Below are positions 51,964-64,000 of a stretch of DNA of 64,000 nt, in pieces. How positions within the stretch are numbered: position 1 is the stretch's first letter; each line of letters begins with the position of its first letter. Made by a program: the position numbers and the translations under genes. This stretch comes from Hemerocallis citrina (taxonomy: Eukaryota; Streptophyta; Magnoliopsida; Asparagales; Asphodelaceae): the NCBI GenBank assembly GCA_017893485.1, contig CM030362.1:35967565-36031564 (forward strand). The letters run 5' to 3'. Under the pieces are notes generated by a model that saw only the letters and a program-made list of their open reading frames with translations, was not told the origin of the DNA and searched no databases.

Positions 51964-52735
51964 CAAAGTGTCATTAATCTACTATGTATGAAGTTAACGA
52001 GACATAACTAGCTACTGATCGTAGCTAATTAGTAATTAGAATCTGATTAATAACTGCAAGTTGTGCTAGAACTTCTTAATGTAATGCAAGTAGTAATTTT
52101 AATACTAATTCATAAATCATTTAGAGGGGTCGCTAATTCATAAATGATTTCGCATCGAAATTGGTACAGTGGTTGAGGATGATGGGCTTGTGTTTAATTA
52201 ACATTATTGGGGAAGGCCGGGGAAAAAAAAATCATATAAGCAACTGAGCACATGCTTTAGACATGATCACTTATTAGGCAGTTCAGGTAGTGAAGCTGTC
52301 TTCTTGAAAATTTATATGCAAGATTAGGATGGGTGTGGTGTGAGTAGTAGTACTAAAACAAAATCATAACTTTGCTTTGCAGAGAGAAAGAAATAAATAG
52401 ACACGCAAACGGTGATTTGTCTTTTGTCTTAATCAAAGCTCTAAGAACAGATTCCCCAAAGCCTCATTGACATCAGTTACTGCGATGCGCCTAAAATTTT
52501 TAGAATTTCTGGCTGATGAGAAAAACTAAAGGTAAAAGCAGATGAAAAAAATATGTATCAAAATTTCTTTGCGCAATCCACAATAAGTCACAAGGAGTTC
52601 ATATCTTTTTCGAGTCGATCTGTTCCGTCACATTTGGGATGATGATTGCAGGTCTTTACTGAAATCATTCGTTTTCGACACCTGATGTGGTGAAAAGCCT
52701 TGAAAATGGTCCGAAAACCATCTATCCAAAACAAA
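51964..52735. other. Intergenic DNA between two LTR elements
   Basis: AT-rich sequence without a recognisable gene, repeat or element end. Confidence 0.4.
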
Positions 52736-52740
52736 GTTCA

Positions 52741-53007
52741 TGTTAGATTTTGTGAGAAATTAACAATTGGGAAATTAGGGTTTATCTCTAAATCTAAGTT
52801 GCTTGAGATATTCACCCTAGGTATCAAGATTGGAATACCTAGACTGCTATCACAAGCCAGTATTTATTCCTAAATACTGGTTTGGGTATCGGGTTATAAG
52901 CCCACAAACCCGTGTTCCAATATCCAATCAATTGTACGTTCATTACACGTGTTACACATATGCACGTGCTATATTTATATAGAGAGAATATACCAATATA
53001 TCCAACA
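52741..53007 (-). repeat. 3' LTR of the copia element
   Basis: 267 bp, TGTTAGATTTTGTG...TATCCAACA. It differs from the other LTR at about seven sites, all transitions. Confidence 0.95.
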
Positions 53008-54479
53008 ATCTCCTCCTATATTCTCAATATATAAAGTACAGGATTATCTCATCAGATCAGTATACAACTGACTGGCTGATAGCAGTCCATAAAGGAAAAG
53101 CATCATAAAGGTATAGTTTCATAAGAACCAATAGAATTATAAAACTGAATAGTTCAATCAAGACTAAATCAATATAATTAACTAGTTCCAAACCATATCC
53201 AATTCAGAATAGTTCACAAAGACTAAACCAACTGGAATAATCTGTCATAGTTTCAAAATCAAACAAAGCAAATAAACTTCAAGAACAAAATATGAGTTTT
53301 AAGCTCATGAACACAAGAGTCTTAAACTCAACAGAAGTTTTACCCAGCAAGTGACTAATTTATTCTCAAAAGAAATAAATTGAAATTCTATCCTTGCACA
53401 CTACTTTATGTTTACTCCTCCATTTTGAGCAAATCATTATTTTTGAAATCTATGTTGACAAATTCAACTCCTCCATCTTTGCTAGCTTATAGAAAACAAG
53501 AATATCAAGAGACACGTCTCTAAGAATTCCAACGAGTTTCACAAATTATCTAGTTCCACAAAAGAACTTAGTACAATTCATAGTTAGCTTAGCAAAATGT
53601 AACGTAAGCATCACAATCAAGTATCTTTAATAAGTAAAGTACATGAACTTTATAGTTTCTACACAAGAACCATACTATGTTTCATATTGGAATGAAAAGA
53701 CTGTCGTTTCAATCATGGTTTAACATGAATCATCAAAATTGGAATGAAACATGTATCCATAAAAGACATATCATCAAAATTGGAATGATATTTAGGACAA
53801 TTTCATCATCGGAAACACATCGACAAGTTTTCATGTTTCGTATTGGAATAATATGATTATTCTAAGTAAATTTCCTAGATATATAATACCATCAAAATTG
53901 GAATGACATTATATATTTGTGGAATTTATGTCGAATCATCAAAATTATCTAAAACATGTCAACTGCCTAAATTTGATGCTTAAGTTTGAACTTCTCTATG
54001 GCTCAAATTGGATTCTAAATTTCAAAACAACTTGGATGTTAAAGCTTTTTACTCAATAGCTTTTAACTCCACTTTCCCCCACAGTTTTGATAATTAGATC
54101 ACTTCCAAGTCTCTTAGCAAGAGCTTTAGCCATACTTGTCGCAATTGCACTTTATCTATGAGAAAGTTCAACTAGGCTTCTTTCAGCCTTAATATACTCC
54201 TCTTACTATTATAGAGTGAGTTATGAGCTACAGTGCATAGTAGCTTAATAGTCGCATAACAGAATTAGAGAGTTACTTAAACTTCTTAATGGATAACTAG
54301 CAACAATTTCTTCAATCCACTCAGTCTTTTCCCCTGCAGAGGATTACACATAGAGGTCTGATTTCATGGATAATAGCACAGTGCCCGTTTGCTTTTTATT
54401 TCCATAACATTTCTGTTTTTCCTAGTGTAAACACATATCTACTAGTTATCGACTTTCACTAAATTCTGAGCATCATAAT

Positions 54480-56445
54480 GCATCAGATCAGCCATTCATT
54501 CGAAGAATGACTAGAGTAGCACAAAGCAAACTCTTGAATACCACTCAGGTATCTCATGAGCCTCTTAAGGGCACTCAAATGTGTATGGAATTATTAGTGA
54601 ATCTGCAGATCATACCTACCTCAAAGGCTTGTCTATTCTAGTGCAGATCTTTGTATACATGAGACTGTCAATTCCTTTAGAATGATCTACCTATCTCATA
54701 GTTGCACCATCATTAGGTGTCAACCTTTTATCATAATCATATGGTGTTTCAAAACACACTTTCAATCACTATATCCCCACTTTTAAAACACATTTTGATT
54801 TGATGAGATTGACTAAGAGTTATCCCTTGCCAACTGAAAACTCACCCTTATACCTATGGTGTCCACAGTACCTAGGTTTTCATGTTGAATTCTTTGGATA
54901 ACACAATTTTAACTTCATTTGTAATAGAGAGGTCACTTCCAAGAACATGCATATCAACAAAACAAGTAAATAATAGCCACTATATTTGACACACCACAAA
55001 GTTGAAGGCACTGATCTGAATTACTTGATTCATATACTAGGCTCTTTCAAAAAAATTTCAAATTATTTATTCGTTGGCTATACATGTTTTAAGAATATAC
55101 AATGATTTTACTAAATTGTAAATCTTGTTCACTAAACATATTAGTTCAAAACTTTCCAGTACAAAACTGTTCAGTACAAGTCATCAAATACAAAACCTTT
55201 TAATTATCCTTTATGAATGACAAAATTTTCAATAGATGTAAGGGTAAGAAGAATACTTATTGTAGCAATATGACAAACATGTGAGTAGACATTAAATAAA
55301 TCTACCCCATTTTTCTCAGTCAATCTGTTAGCTACTAAAAAGCATTAAAATTGCTACTGAACAATCAAAATTAAGTTTCTTCTACAAAACCTCACTTACT
55401 TACTATAGTTTTAGCCTCTTTCAGCAGATCAGCTAAATTAAAGTATTATTGTATGACACAGAATCATCTCATCGTCTACTAAAGACTCTTCTTAGCTCAT
55501 TTGTCATTCATGTTTTCAAGTGTCAGTAAGGCTAGTTCTTGATTCCAACTGTGAATCATTGAACATGTTTGTAGAACTAGATTATTTCATACATTTATCT
55601 TTGATGAACATATCCTCAAAGAACTTTGCAAGTCTAGATTTTTCTAATACAAATTAGATAGATCCAACATCTGTCCACAGAGCTACATTCTGCGCTTTCT
55701 AAACACACACAAATATTTGTTGTAGGTCCTATTTTAGGCCTTCTAGGCTCATGTACTCTAACAAAAGTATCACAACACACATTTACACTTTAACAAAACT
55801 GTTTGTGTTTTCATACCATGATTTACAAGGTGTATTCAATTTAGAGTGTAGTAACACATTAGAGATATGATTAACAATACAACATCACTCATAATTACGC
55901 AAGACAAACAACAATCAATAATATAGAATTCAACATTTCACTAAGTGTTTGATTCTAACTTTTATCAATACCGTTTGACTGTTGTAAGTAGAGTGCTATA
56001 AGATTATGCCCAATGCAAACTTCTCTAAAGTTGTTAAAACATATTCACCACCTCTATTAAATCTAAATCCTTGTTTTTTAGCATTTAACTATGATTTTTA
56101 ATTCATTAAGAATAACAAGTGCTTCATTCTTTATATATATGACAGACTTATATTAATCATCTACAAAAGCGTTAATACTTCTGACCAACAATCGTCTCAT
56201 CTAGTCACAAAGCTACTGAGATCACAAATATCAGAATGTATTGACTCAAGAAGTTGTGTGCTCCTAGAGACCATACTAAATGATTTTCTAGTGATCATAA
56301 TCTGAGCACAACTTTCATATTTGTCATATTTTAATGGAGTGTCATTGAGTAGAATTATGAGTTTTAACAAGAACAAACAATTTAATATATAGTTCATAGT
56401 GATTCTAAATTTCAAAACAACTTGGATGTTAAAGCTTTGACTCAA
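54480..56445 (-). pseudogene. Copia pol remnants (integrase, reverse transcriptase C-terminus)
   Basis: A frame at 56197-56445 reads SRSTQLLESIHSDICDLSSF, the start of the copia integrase core with the HSDICD motif. At about 54490-54620 the - strand reads HTHLSALKRLMRYLSGIQEF, then ALCYSSHS, matching the end of copia reverse transcriptase before RNase H. The order (integrase before reverse transcriptase) is that of Ty1/copia. Stops and frameshifts are everywhere between, and no catalytic YVDD-type motif was seen. Confidence 0.75.
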
Positions 56446-57754
56446 TAGCTTTTAAATCCATTTCCCCACAGTTTTGATAATTAGATCACATTTCCTCATA
56501 AACAATTGAATATATAGTTCTCAAATCTTAGCCAATTATGCTATGTTCAAGAACACAATTAGAACTATTATTATTAATTGTCTCATTTATTAAACTCAAC
56601 TTATACATACGATTGACAATATATGCACTTTATAAGAGTTAACACAAAATTACTCTATCACATTTTTCAAAAATTATTTGCTTTCTCTAATGGTTCTAAC
56701 AATGTCCACTAGCTCAAACACATTGAGCAAAAAGTTCATTCCTTTACTCGTTCTTCATCATCTTCATAACGCTAAATGAGATAATGACTAACATATTGTA
56801 ATTCAACTTTGCACACACAGTACAATGAACGAGAGGGAACACAACGTAACTAGTAGAGTCATATTCTACATTAAGAGATGCTCTCTCCTAAGTTACAGAC
56901 ATTTGTTATACATCTTATACAATTTTATTTTATTTTAAAATTTAGAGTAGCAAATATGTAATCTCACACAAACTGCAAACAATGAATTTGTCAAAATATC
57001 TATACACATAGTATGATAAAACACTTAACAACCCTAAACATGCTAGTTTTCCAGAGCGAGAATAACTATGATCTAAAACTCTCAATCATATGGTCAAACG
57101 CACAAAACGTTAACACATTCATCACATGAAAAATACTGAAAAAATTAAAGTAGATCATACCGACACTTCAAGTTAGAAGTGTTTTTCCAAATTCGATGGA
57201 GAAGCCTGCGTAGTGCAGACTTATCATACCATGATGCAAATCCATCGTCTCCAACATACACAATTTGTAGGTGACATTAAAGTTCCTACATTCATCAAAT
57301 TGTTAAAGATTAGCCAATTAAACAAATTATTAGCACAATCTAATTCTAGCACCAATTTAATTGGAGATCCGAATTTTATAGTCAACATACAGTTTAACTT
57401 ATCAAAATAGATATTGTGTTTTAGCACATAGCCAAAACAACTGTTCAACTTGTATTTAGTTAAACAAATGATTAATACAGTCTTCAACTTAACCACTTAG
57501 CATCATAGTAATTCTATAATTCGAAACATAAACTTAAAACGAATGTTTTGAACTTTCAGCACATAGCAAAATATTTAACAGAAATTTAATACGAGAAAAG
57601 TAAAGAACTTATCTTTCACCGTCTCTTCCCCTTCAATTGATTAGATGTCTGTTTGGGAACAAATCCAAACAGCAAGCCATTCTGTGCCAAAGAGACCCTA
57701 CATCAAACATATTGTGTGCATCTAAACAGATCTGATAGTGAGATACTAAAATCC

Positions 57755-58030
57755 CTTCACAGGACATTTCGACCATACTGCAGCCCTCCTCTAAGAATAT
57801 CCCCTAGTATTTGTTGCAGAGATGATGATCCCTAATTCTGACTTTCTCATACACCAAAGGAAGCCCTTAATAGCCATGTCTTCCACGCTCTGGCCCAAAC
57901 ATTGGGTGAGTGCAGAGAATATCAGCATCCTCTGGCAATACTTGAAGAAGGAGCTGTCTCGGGTACTCCTTAACGGAGAGAACATCCACAAACAGAGGCA
58001 GCGGCTGACTCCATGAACTCAGCAAGATTC
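57755..58030 (-). pseudogene. Arogenate dehydrogenase (TyrA-type) gene fragment captured in the copia element
   Basis: On the - strand the sequence reads LFVDVLSVKEYPRQ, LPEDADILCTHPMFGPE, GLPLVYEKVRI and, after short breaks, EEGCSMVEMSC. These are consecutive conserved blocks of plant arogenate/prephenate dehydrogenase, a plastid enzyme oxidising arogenate to tyrosine. The CTHPMFGPE segment lies at the active site in this family. There is a stop just after GRHGY and another before the EEGC block, plus shifts. Only about 90 codons are present; neither the NADP-binding N-terminus nor the C-terminal helical domain is recognised. It lies entirely between the LTRs. Confidence 0.85.
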
Positions 58031-58039
58031 TCTGTAGGA

Positions 58040-58450
58040 TTTCGGAGTCAGCGCCTGAGGGGATGCTGCCGTCGGCTGCGATCGGAAAAGGGAGAGAGAG
58101 CGACACGATGGGATTCGTGGGTCGTTCTTCGACCTCGCGACACATCGGCGAGCGACGGATCAGCGAGCGACAAATCGGCGAGCGACGACTTCGACTTCGC
58201 GACGCGATCGACAAGATGATCTCGAGTCGACCACGATGGCATCGATTGTACACGGCGACAGCAGCGACGCGATCGAACAGGGAGGTCTTCGACTTCGACG
58301 ACGCAATCGAACAGGGAGGTCTTCGACTTCGACGACGCGATCAAAACAGGGAAAGAAGCGAGAGACGGAGATAGGGTTCCGACGTCAATTGCTTCGCTTC
58401 CGACGAGATCTGGCGGCTCCAACTGATTCCGACGGGATTCAACAACCATT
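58040..58450 (-). other. GC-rich repeat segment between captured gene fragment and 5' LTR
   Basis: Much more GC-rich than the rest of the element. It has a short array of GGCGAGCGAC units (about 58149-58190) and two copies of a 36-bp unit with ACAGGGAGGTCTTCGACTTC at about 58278 and 58314. An open - strand frame (58449 to 58048, start MVVESRRNQLEPPDLVGSEA) runs through it. It may be part of the captured host sequence or a divergent leader; I do not recognise it. Confidence 0.6.
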
Positions 58451-58499
58451 GGTATCCCTCTTAATTAATCTCACAAATAGATTAATAATATCTCAAGAT

Positions 58500-58766
58500 T
58501 GTTGGGTTTTGTGAGAAATTAACAATTGGGAAATTGGGGTTTATCTCTAGATCTAAGTTGCTTGAGATATTCACCCTAGGTATCAAGATTGGAATACCTA
58601 GACTGCTATCACAAGCCAGTATTTATTCCTAAATACTGGTTTGGGTATCGGGTTATAAGCCCACAAACCCGCATTCCAATATCCAATCAATTGTACGTTC
58701 ATTACACGTGTTGCACATATGCACGTGCTATATTTATATAGAGAGAATATACCAATATATCCAACA
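58500..58766 (-). repeat. 5' LTR of the copia element
   Basis: 267 bp, TGTTGGGTTTTGTG...TATCCAACA, followed by TSD GTTCA. Confidence 0.95.
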
Positions 58767-58771
58767 GTTCA

Positions 58772-60250
58772 ACTAGCATCTCCTACTGTTTTTCCAACAC
58801 AATCAACCTGAACGATACAGATTCTCGTTGTATATATCCTTTAACAGTGCAGTAGGTGCAGGGAACAAGTCGAGCCAGTGGAGGAAAAGGTATAGCTAGC
58901 AGAGGAAATGCGTACTTGATCTTCAAGAATATACGTGGGTGGGTTTGTTTGAACGGGAACTACCAAGAAGCAAGTTCTGCGACTGTGGCATTATCAGCTC
59001 AGCTGGGCAAAAATAAAATAACAGAGCCGATGACCAAGACAATAAACAGGAGTTACCTTAATTACCACCGGGAAAAGGAGAGGAGCTTAATGACTACTAC
59101 ACAACAGAGATAGCAACAATCTTAATTACATGCTACGCCCGCAATAAGGAGCCAATCAATTCAGGTACATATCAACAGTGAAAACATCAATAGCAACGAA
59201 CGATTTTGTACACAAGTAAAATCTGGCATGACGATCCAAAAGCAAATGTTATTGTAGGTGTCATATAAACATCTTACCGAAAGCCCTTCACATATAAGCT
59301 AAATGGCATATACCAACTAACACTAAATTACCACCAAACAAGTATCAATGAAAGTTGGAATAGGCCAAACAGGGTCAGAATTAAAGTTACCTTGTGCATA
59401 GTTCCAGCACTCAACACACAAGACTTCCAAATCTGGATAACTTAGACCAAATCAAGATAACTTCAACCGAACAGTCTATATAAACAGAGTTTCCCTAAGA
59501 ACATTCAAAGATACTACGCATTTATTCAACAATACTAAGAAAACGTTACGGATAATGGTAAAATTTGTTAAAGATTAAAATGCGAATGACACAGTGATGA
59601 AGATTGCAGAACATAGTATATCAACTTAGATGTCAGGAATCTACTTTCACAGACCTCAGGGAACTACATCGAACTGGACTAAATAATCACAGTTCATATC
59701 ATACTGAACCATCTACGCTTTTCCAAATTTCAAGGGCTAATATACACAGTAACCAGTCAGCAAAAGGCTTGGTGGTTTACAAAACAAGGAAAGGCTTGGT
59801 GGTTTACAAAACAAGGAAAGGTTAATCACGCATGCAAAATGCAGCTACTAATCAACAAAATCCAGTTTGTTAAACTTCAAAAATATAATAAACAATATGC
59901 GGAACCATACCAATTATTCTATCACTGAACAAATGCAAGACTGCTCTCAAATGGAGTACATAACCATGAATAAATCAGCAAACACAATGAAAATGCAAGT
60001 GACAGTTCTCATTTGGTCCTTTTAAATGCGAGAACAAACTTTAAAGGGAACATGTTGAAATTTCAGATCCCAAAAACCTAACTACGAATTATTCTTACAG
60101 GCAGTCTGATAATGAAAAAAAAACAAACTCGATAGTGTTTTTAAAACTAAAAAACACACCACCAAATTAACTAGTGGTGTATCATCCTTTTGGTATTATT
60201 TGCATTCACCACAAACATATGGCAGTGCATTCACAATGGATGGGAGGATC
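58772..60250. other. Intergenic, downstream of the VDAC gene
   Basis: AT-rich DNA without a recognisable gene. A 27-bp tandem duplication, AAAGGCTTGGTGGTTTACAA plus AACAAGG, occupies 59763-59816. The right end must contain the VDAC 3' UTR. Confidence 0.5.
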
Positions 60251-63200
60251 TCAAGGCTTCAGCACCAAAGACAGGCCAACCTTGGCACTCTTTTCAATGG
60301 CCTTGGTATCAACCTCACCGGAGATGGTGACCAGTGACTTCGGCCTCCACTGATGCTGCACGAGAGCAGTGGCCTTGCCATAGTTGTTAACACGTGCTTT
60401 GACAGTGGTGAGTGGGTCAAGAGCATGCTGGGTTCCAAATGTAAGGGTGTTCTCATTTGTAGAGAAGACGTGAGTCAGCTCTGCACCCACCGCTGTGCTT
60501 GTTAGTGGGCTCACCAAGTGGTAGTAAGAAGCAGACAAGGCATCTCCTTTGTTGTTCCTGCATGTAACGTTTGTGCACTATCATGAGCTTCCATGCATAC
60601 ATTTTTAAATGGCTCTAACAGAACTAAAAGCAATTGCATAACATTTTTGACCCTGCAGGATAAATTATTATAACATTAAGGAAACAAACTGACTTCATTA
60701 CAATAAAATATTTTGTCAAGTTTGTTTTGTGCCCGTACAGAAAATGAAATTCGTTGACCAATGCAAAACCATTTTGTGCACTAGGGCTACCTTAGAAACA
60801 AATAACACAAATTCAAGTTCATTGTGAATAGCTAGCTACCAATAATACTGAAGCTGCCAATGGTACACCAAAAAAACATAAATTCAAGTTATTCTAACTT
60901 AACATAGATTAATTGATTAATTAAATCTACTTAAAATCTGTAAGGAATAAAGTCCTTCAAAGCAACCAAACTCCAATCAACCCAATGTCAACATCCACCT
61001 TGTCGCCAACATTGGCCAAACTCACTCACCTTCTCCTGTCCACACCAACCTTTCATCCTCCCTTTGACTCCTCAACCACACCCATCTTCACACATTGAAG
61101 AACCTTCGCCCTCTTCTCACCGGAAAATAGCCGAACCTTCGCTCCGGTCAGTGAAAAGACATCGCTGGTGATAACAGAAGCCCTCCTTTGCATCTGATTG
61201 CAACAATTAGACACTTGGATCCTAATTGATGATGGTGATAAGGTTTCAGATTCAAAGTGAGATAGATGATGCAAAAATTGCCAAGGGAAAGGAGTTCACC
61301 GGTTGTAAGCTGTTGACCACTGTGTGGTGATGAGATGTGCGGCAACAAGCACTAAATGCTGTCATTGCTTAAACAAATATTGGGTTATGTTGGGTTTTGT
61401 CTTTTGGGGGAAGACGGCTTAATTTTAGAGTTTAATTGAATGGAAGAAAGGCTAAATCTAATGTAGCACGGATGAGTAGGCACGCCACATCATTTAGTGC
61501 AAGTTTTCAGTGTACTACTATTTAGCGTGCATGGGATTATTTGCTGGCTACTATTGTACTTAGATTCAGTTTGTCATTGACGTGAATCATGAAGGGGAGT
61601 GAGCAGAAGTGTTCGTTAAGAGCAATTACAAAACTATAAGTCTGAATCAAAAGTGTTGTTTGATTAGAAAACTGGTTGGTAGAATACTTTAGAAAACTGT
61701 TATAAGGTATTAAAATTTCTGTAATAACAAAAATTATAAACCTCAACTCTCAAGTAAGAAATGTGAATGGTGTCTGGTCAACAGCCAATCATAAAACTTG
61801 GTCAAATCTTCTAGGAGCCTTCGCTCCTTAGCACCATTTAATGGGACAACGCTTAGATTATGATGAGTAAAATAATTGAAATGTTTAAAACTTTAGTTCC
61901 CTAAAGCAATTTTTAATTTTAATATTTCCAATTAATTGATTGAATTTATTTTTCAATATATTTTTTGCTAATTATTAAACTTTATTGCTATAAAGTTGTG
62001 TTGCATTTTAATCACATAAGAAAATTTAAATATTCAATTCACATCATGAAAAGAAGTATTAGTTGTATTAGCATAAATGAAAAATTATAAAAATGTAAAA
62101 TAACAACTTCTATGGAATTGGATAAAATGAGATAATTAAAAATCATATCGAAAAAATAATTATATTTGCAGGTCGAATCTGATCCTTGGTCCTTGGAAGT
62201 GTCAGAAGCATTGGCCCGCTGGATTTTTCAATGAGTGTGAAGGCTGGGGAGGCACAGAGAAGTGAAAAGTATGGTCTGGAAGTAGAGGACACATAAGAGA
62301 TGGGTTTCCTGCAAGGAAAAGTTGGGCTTTAGAGTAGAGGGCTTAAAGGCGAGGAGAGACATGCAAGGAGATGGGAGGGTTGGAGGAGAAAGAGGGAGAG
62401 AAACATTCCTGCTCCTGCTTTTCATGGTGATGAAAGTGAAGATAAGGAGGAAGAAAGACAGTTTTATTTTGAAGAAACACCGAACGCAAAGAAACAAAAA
62501 TGAGTTTTTTTTTCTATTGGTGTTAGCCGTTAGGTTAAGAGAAGTACTACTTCTGATGGCCTAAAGTATCAATTTAAGTGTGGTGAGACTTTGGAGAATA
62601 TTTAAAAAAAAGTTTTTGAAAATCACTTTGGCCAAATACAATTTTTAAAAAAGTAGCCAAACATCTAATTTTTAATCAAAACTGCTTTTGGTCTCTCTGA
62701 AAGCAATGCCAAACAGATACTCAGTTGCTTTCTCCTCCTCCTCCTCCTAGGATGTAGCAAGCATTTACAGCTATACAACCACTCCATAGTTGCCCATAAT
62801 ATATACGCATAATTTACAGCTAACTAATGGTAAGAAGAAGTTAACTCACAAAGCCAGTGAGGCAATAAGATCAGCATTTGTAAGGCTCAGAGCAGCATTG
62901 TGCTTGGTGAAGTTTCCAGAAGCAGTATCAAATGATACTTCTGCACCAACACTGAGATTACCAGTACCGAACACACCAGAAAGGTTGACAATAGGGCTAC
63001 CTGTTATCCCAATGCTTGCATTAACTCCAGCATATTCATGCAAGTACTGCAGCTCAACCTGTAGCCACATTCCGGATAAAAGAATGACGGATAACTCAGT
63101 CACCATCTCATGAGAAGAACAAATCAACTGCACCATGATACTGCAACAAGTAATACGAGAGGATAAAGTTTACTTTACCTTTCCAGACTTCTGGTCGGGA

Positions 63201-63832
63201 AGAACAAAGCTGATGATGCTCTTCAGCCCAGGAGTTGCAAGTTCATTAAAAGTCAAGGTTGTGTGAAGCTGGCAACAAATCACAACTATCATTAGTATGG
63301 TACACACACATGATAGGGGATATACAGTTGGATCAAGAAGCAGAATTCATGAAACCAGCCCAAAACTAAGACTAAAGGGATATCTAGTTGGCATTTTATT
63401 GTACTCAAATTGAAAATCAATTCAATATGAAAGCAAACACCGTTCTACAAAATCTAGATTTTATTTTATTTTTATTTTTAAGAAAATAAATTTTATAGAG
63501 TTTTTCAATGATGGAATTACCTTAGACAACCAATTCTATAATATTGAATGAGACTGCAACTAGAAATTGTTTAGTCATGATTAGATGAACTCAAATGCAT
63601 GTAGAATGCAGACTTGTGAAATGGTAGAGAACACAGAGGAAAGCTAACCAGGGCAGACAAAAATATGCAAGAAGATAAAATTTGCCCAGTAGAAGTAGTA
63701 TATAAACACAAAATAACTTACATTAGAGTCAGAGTTTGCTTTCACATCAACTATAACATTCTTGTTCTTCAATTGCGACTGAATCTCACCAACGGTCAGT
63801 CCATTCTTCTTAGTAGCCGAAGCTGTAATAGC
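60251..63832 (-). CDS. VDAC / mitochondrial outer membrane porin, 3' part (start beyond window)
   Basis: Voltage-dependent anion channel, the beta-barrel pore of the mitochondrial outer membrane for ATP, ADP and other metabolites. Four exons (- strand): 63722-63832, 63179-63268, 62850-63058 and 60251-60557. All have GT-AG introns and one continuous frame of 238 aa. Blocks in order: [118 protein letters not shown] and EWRPKS-like [15 protein letters not shown]. It ends [13 protein letters not shown], a C-terminal beta-signal-like strand. Plant VDACs are about 276 aa, so some 38 N-terminal residues are encoded right of 64000. The last intron is long (2.3 kb). No damage is seen. Confidence 0.95.
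60558..62849 (-). other. Long last intron of the VDAC gene
   Basis: 2.3 kb of mostly AT-rich DNA. Short open frames at 61053-61350 and 62228-62564 show no family similarity and no splice support. A CTCCTCCTCCTCCTC tract lies near 62733-62748. No clear transposon ends were seen. Confidence 0.6.
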
Positions 63833-64000
63833 CTGCAATATACAACAGAACTTTCACAAACCATTTAAAGAAAATATATAGCCATGGGAGATCACTGTGG
63901 CTGCACCAATGAGAGTAACACAGAGTTTTAACAAGATACAACTATTCAATTAGCCATAAAAATACGACCAACTATATTCAATAGCACCGTTTTATGATTG

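Larger units (their letters stand above)
52741..58766 (-). mobile_element. Copia-type LTR retrotransposon carrying a host-gene fragment
   Basis: Direct LTRs of 267 bp at 52741-53007 and 58500-58766 begin TGTT and end ATATCCAACA. They are flanked by the 5-bp duplication GTTCA (52736-52740, 58767-58771). A polypurine tract (TATAGGAGGAGAT on the - strand, 53008-53020) abuts the left LTR, so the element reads on the - strand with its 5' LTR at right. Integrase and reverse transcriptase remains in copia order support the class. No standard primer-binding site is obvious. Next to the 5' LTR lie a GC-rich repeat segment and an arogenate dehydrogenase fragment. Confidence 0.88.

Noticed and set aside
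58013..58514. Arginine-rich + strand frames in the copia element
   Set aside because: Antisense of the GC-rich module and captured gene fragment; no similarity of their own.
61053..61348. Possible small gene in the VDAC intron
   Set aside because: Two overlapping frames of about 70 codons with no recognisable motif; likely chance.

Overview
This is plant nuclear DNA, almost certainly from a eudicot. It has spliced genes with plant GT-AG introns, plastid and mitochondrial housekeeping genes (isochorismate synthase, VDAC porin), a plant-type LRR receptor kinase, and a dense nest of plant LINEs, gag-bearing LTR elements, a copia element and hAT-type MITEs. I cannot name the species from sequence alone. 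Intact host genes are few, and the accessory DNA between them makes up most of the window.

Layout. 1-10 kb: three 3' exons of a plastid-type alpha-amylase (AMY3-like) on the + strand, broken by a stop codon and a frameshift; a decayed 6.3-kb LINE lies in its last intron. 10.5-11.9 kb: an intact two-exon RTM2/small-heat-shock-like gene on the - strand with a repeat-rich middle and a C-terminal membrane anchor. 12.8-29.7 kb: one LRR receptor-kinase pseudogene (- strand) split over about 15 kb. A gag-only LTR retrotransposon of 11.2 kb (TSD TTTTC) sits in its LRR region and itself carries a 4-kb solo LTR (TSD CCTCG). A 526-bp hAT MITE (TSD GTTGAAGG) sits in its kinase region, and two further insertions are present. 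30.1-36.6 kb: a second, much younger LINE with ORF1 open and ORF2 broken only at one G tract. 36.8-40.3 kb: a tandem duplication, a hAT MITE, an old LINE 3' end and a copia-type LTR fragment.

41.5-48.6 kb: an apparently intact 15-exon isochorismate synthase gene (- strand, 574 aa), the entry step to salicylate and phylloquinone in plastids; every exon joins in frame. 49.7-52.0 kb: a truncated relative of the gag-only element whose gag is interrupted by a 263-bp hAT MITE (TSD CCTCCGGA). 52.7-58.8 kb: a copia-type element (LTRs 267 bp, TSD GTTCA) with heavily decayed pol. Between its pol remains and one LTR lies a fragment of a plant arogenate dehydrogenase gene, apparent host-gene capture. 60.3-63.8 kb: the last four exons of a VDAC gene (- strand); its start lies beyond the right edge.

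The intact host genes do not form a pathway cluster. The most notable results are the captured tyrosine-biosynthesis fragment, the reconstructed nesting order around the receptor kinase, the gag-only element family with unusual internal repeat arrays, and splice and simple-repeat oddities in the isochorismate synthase gene. No CRISPR array, rRNA or tRNA gene was seen.
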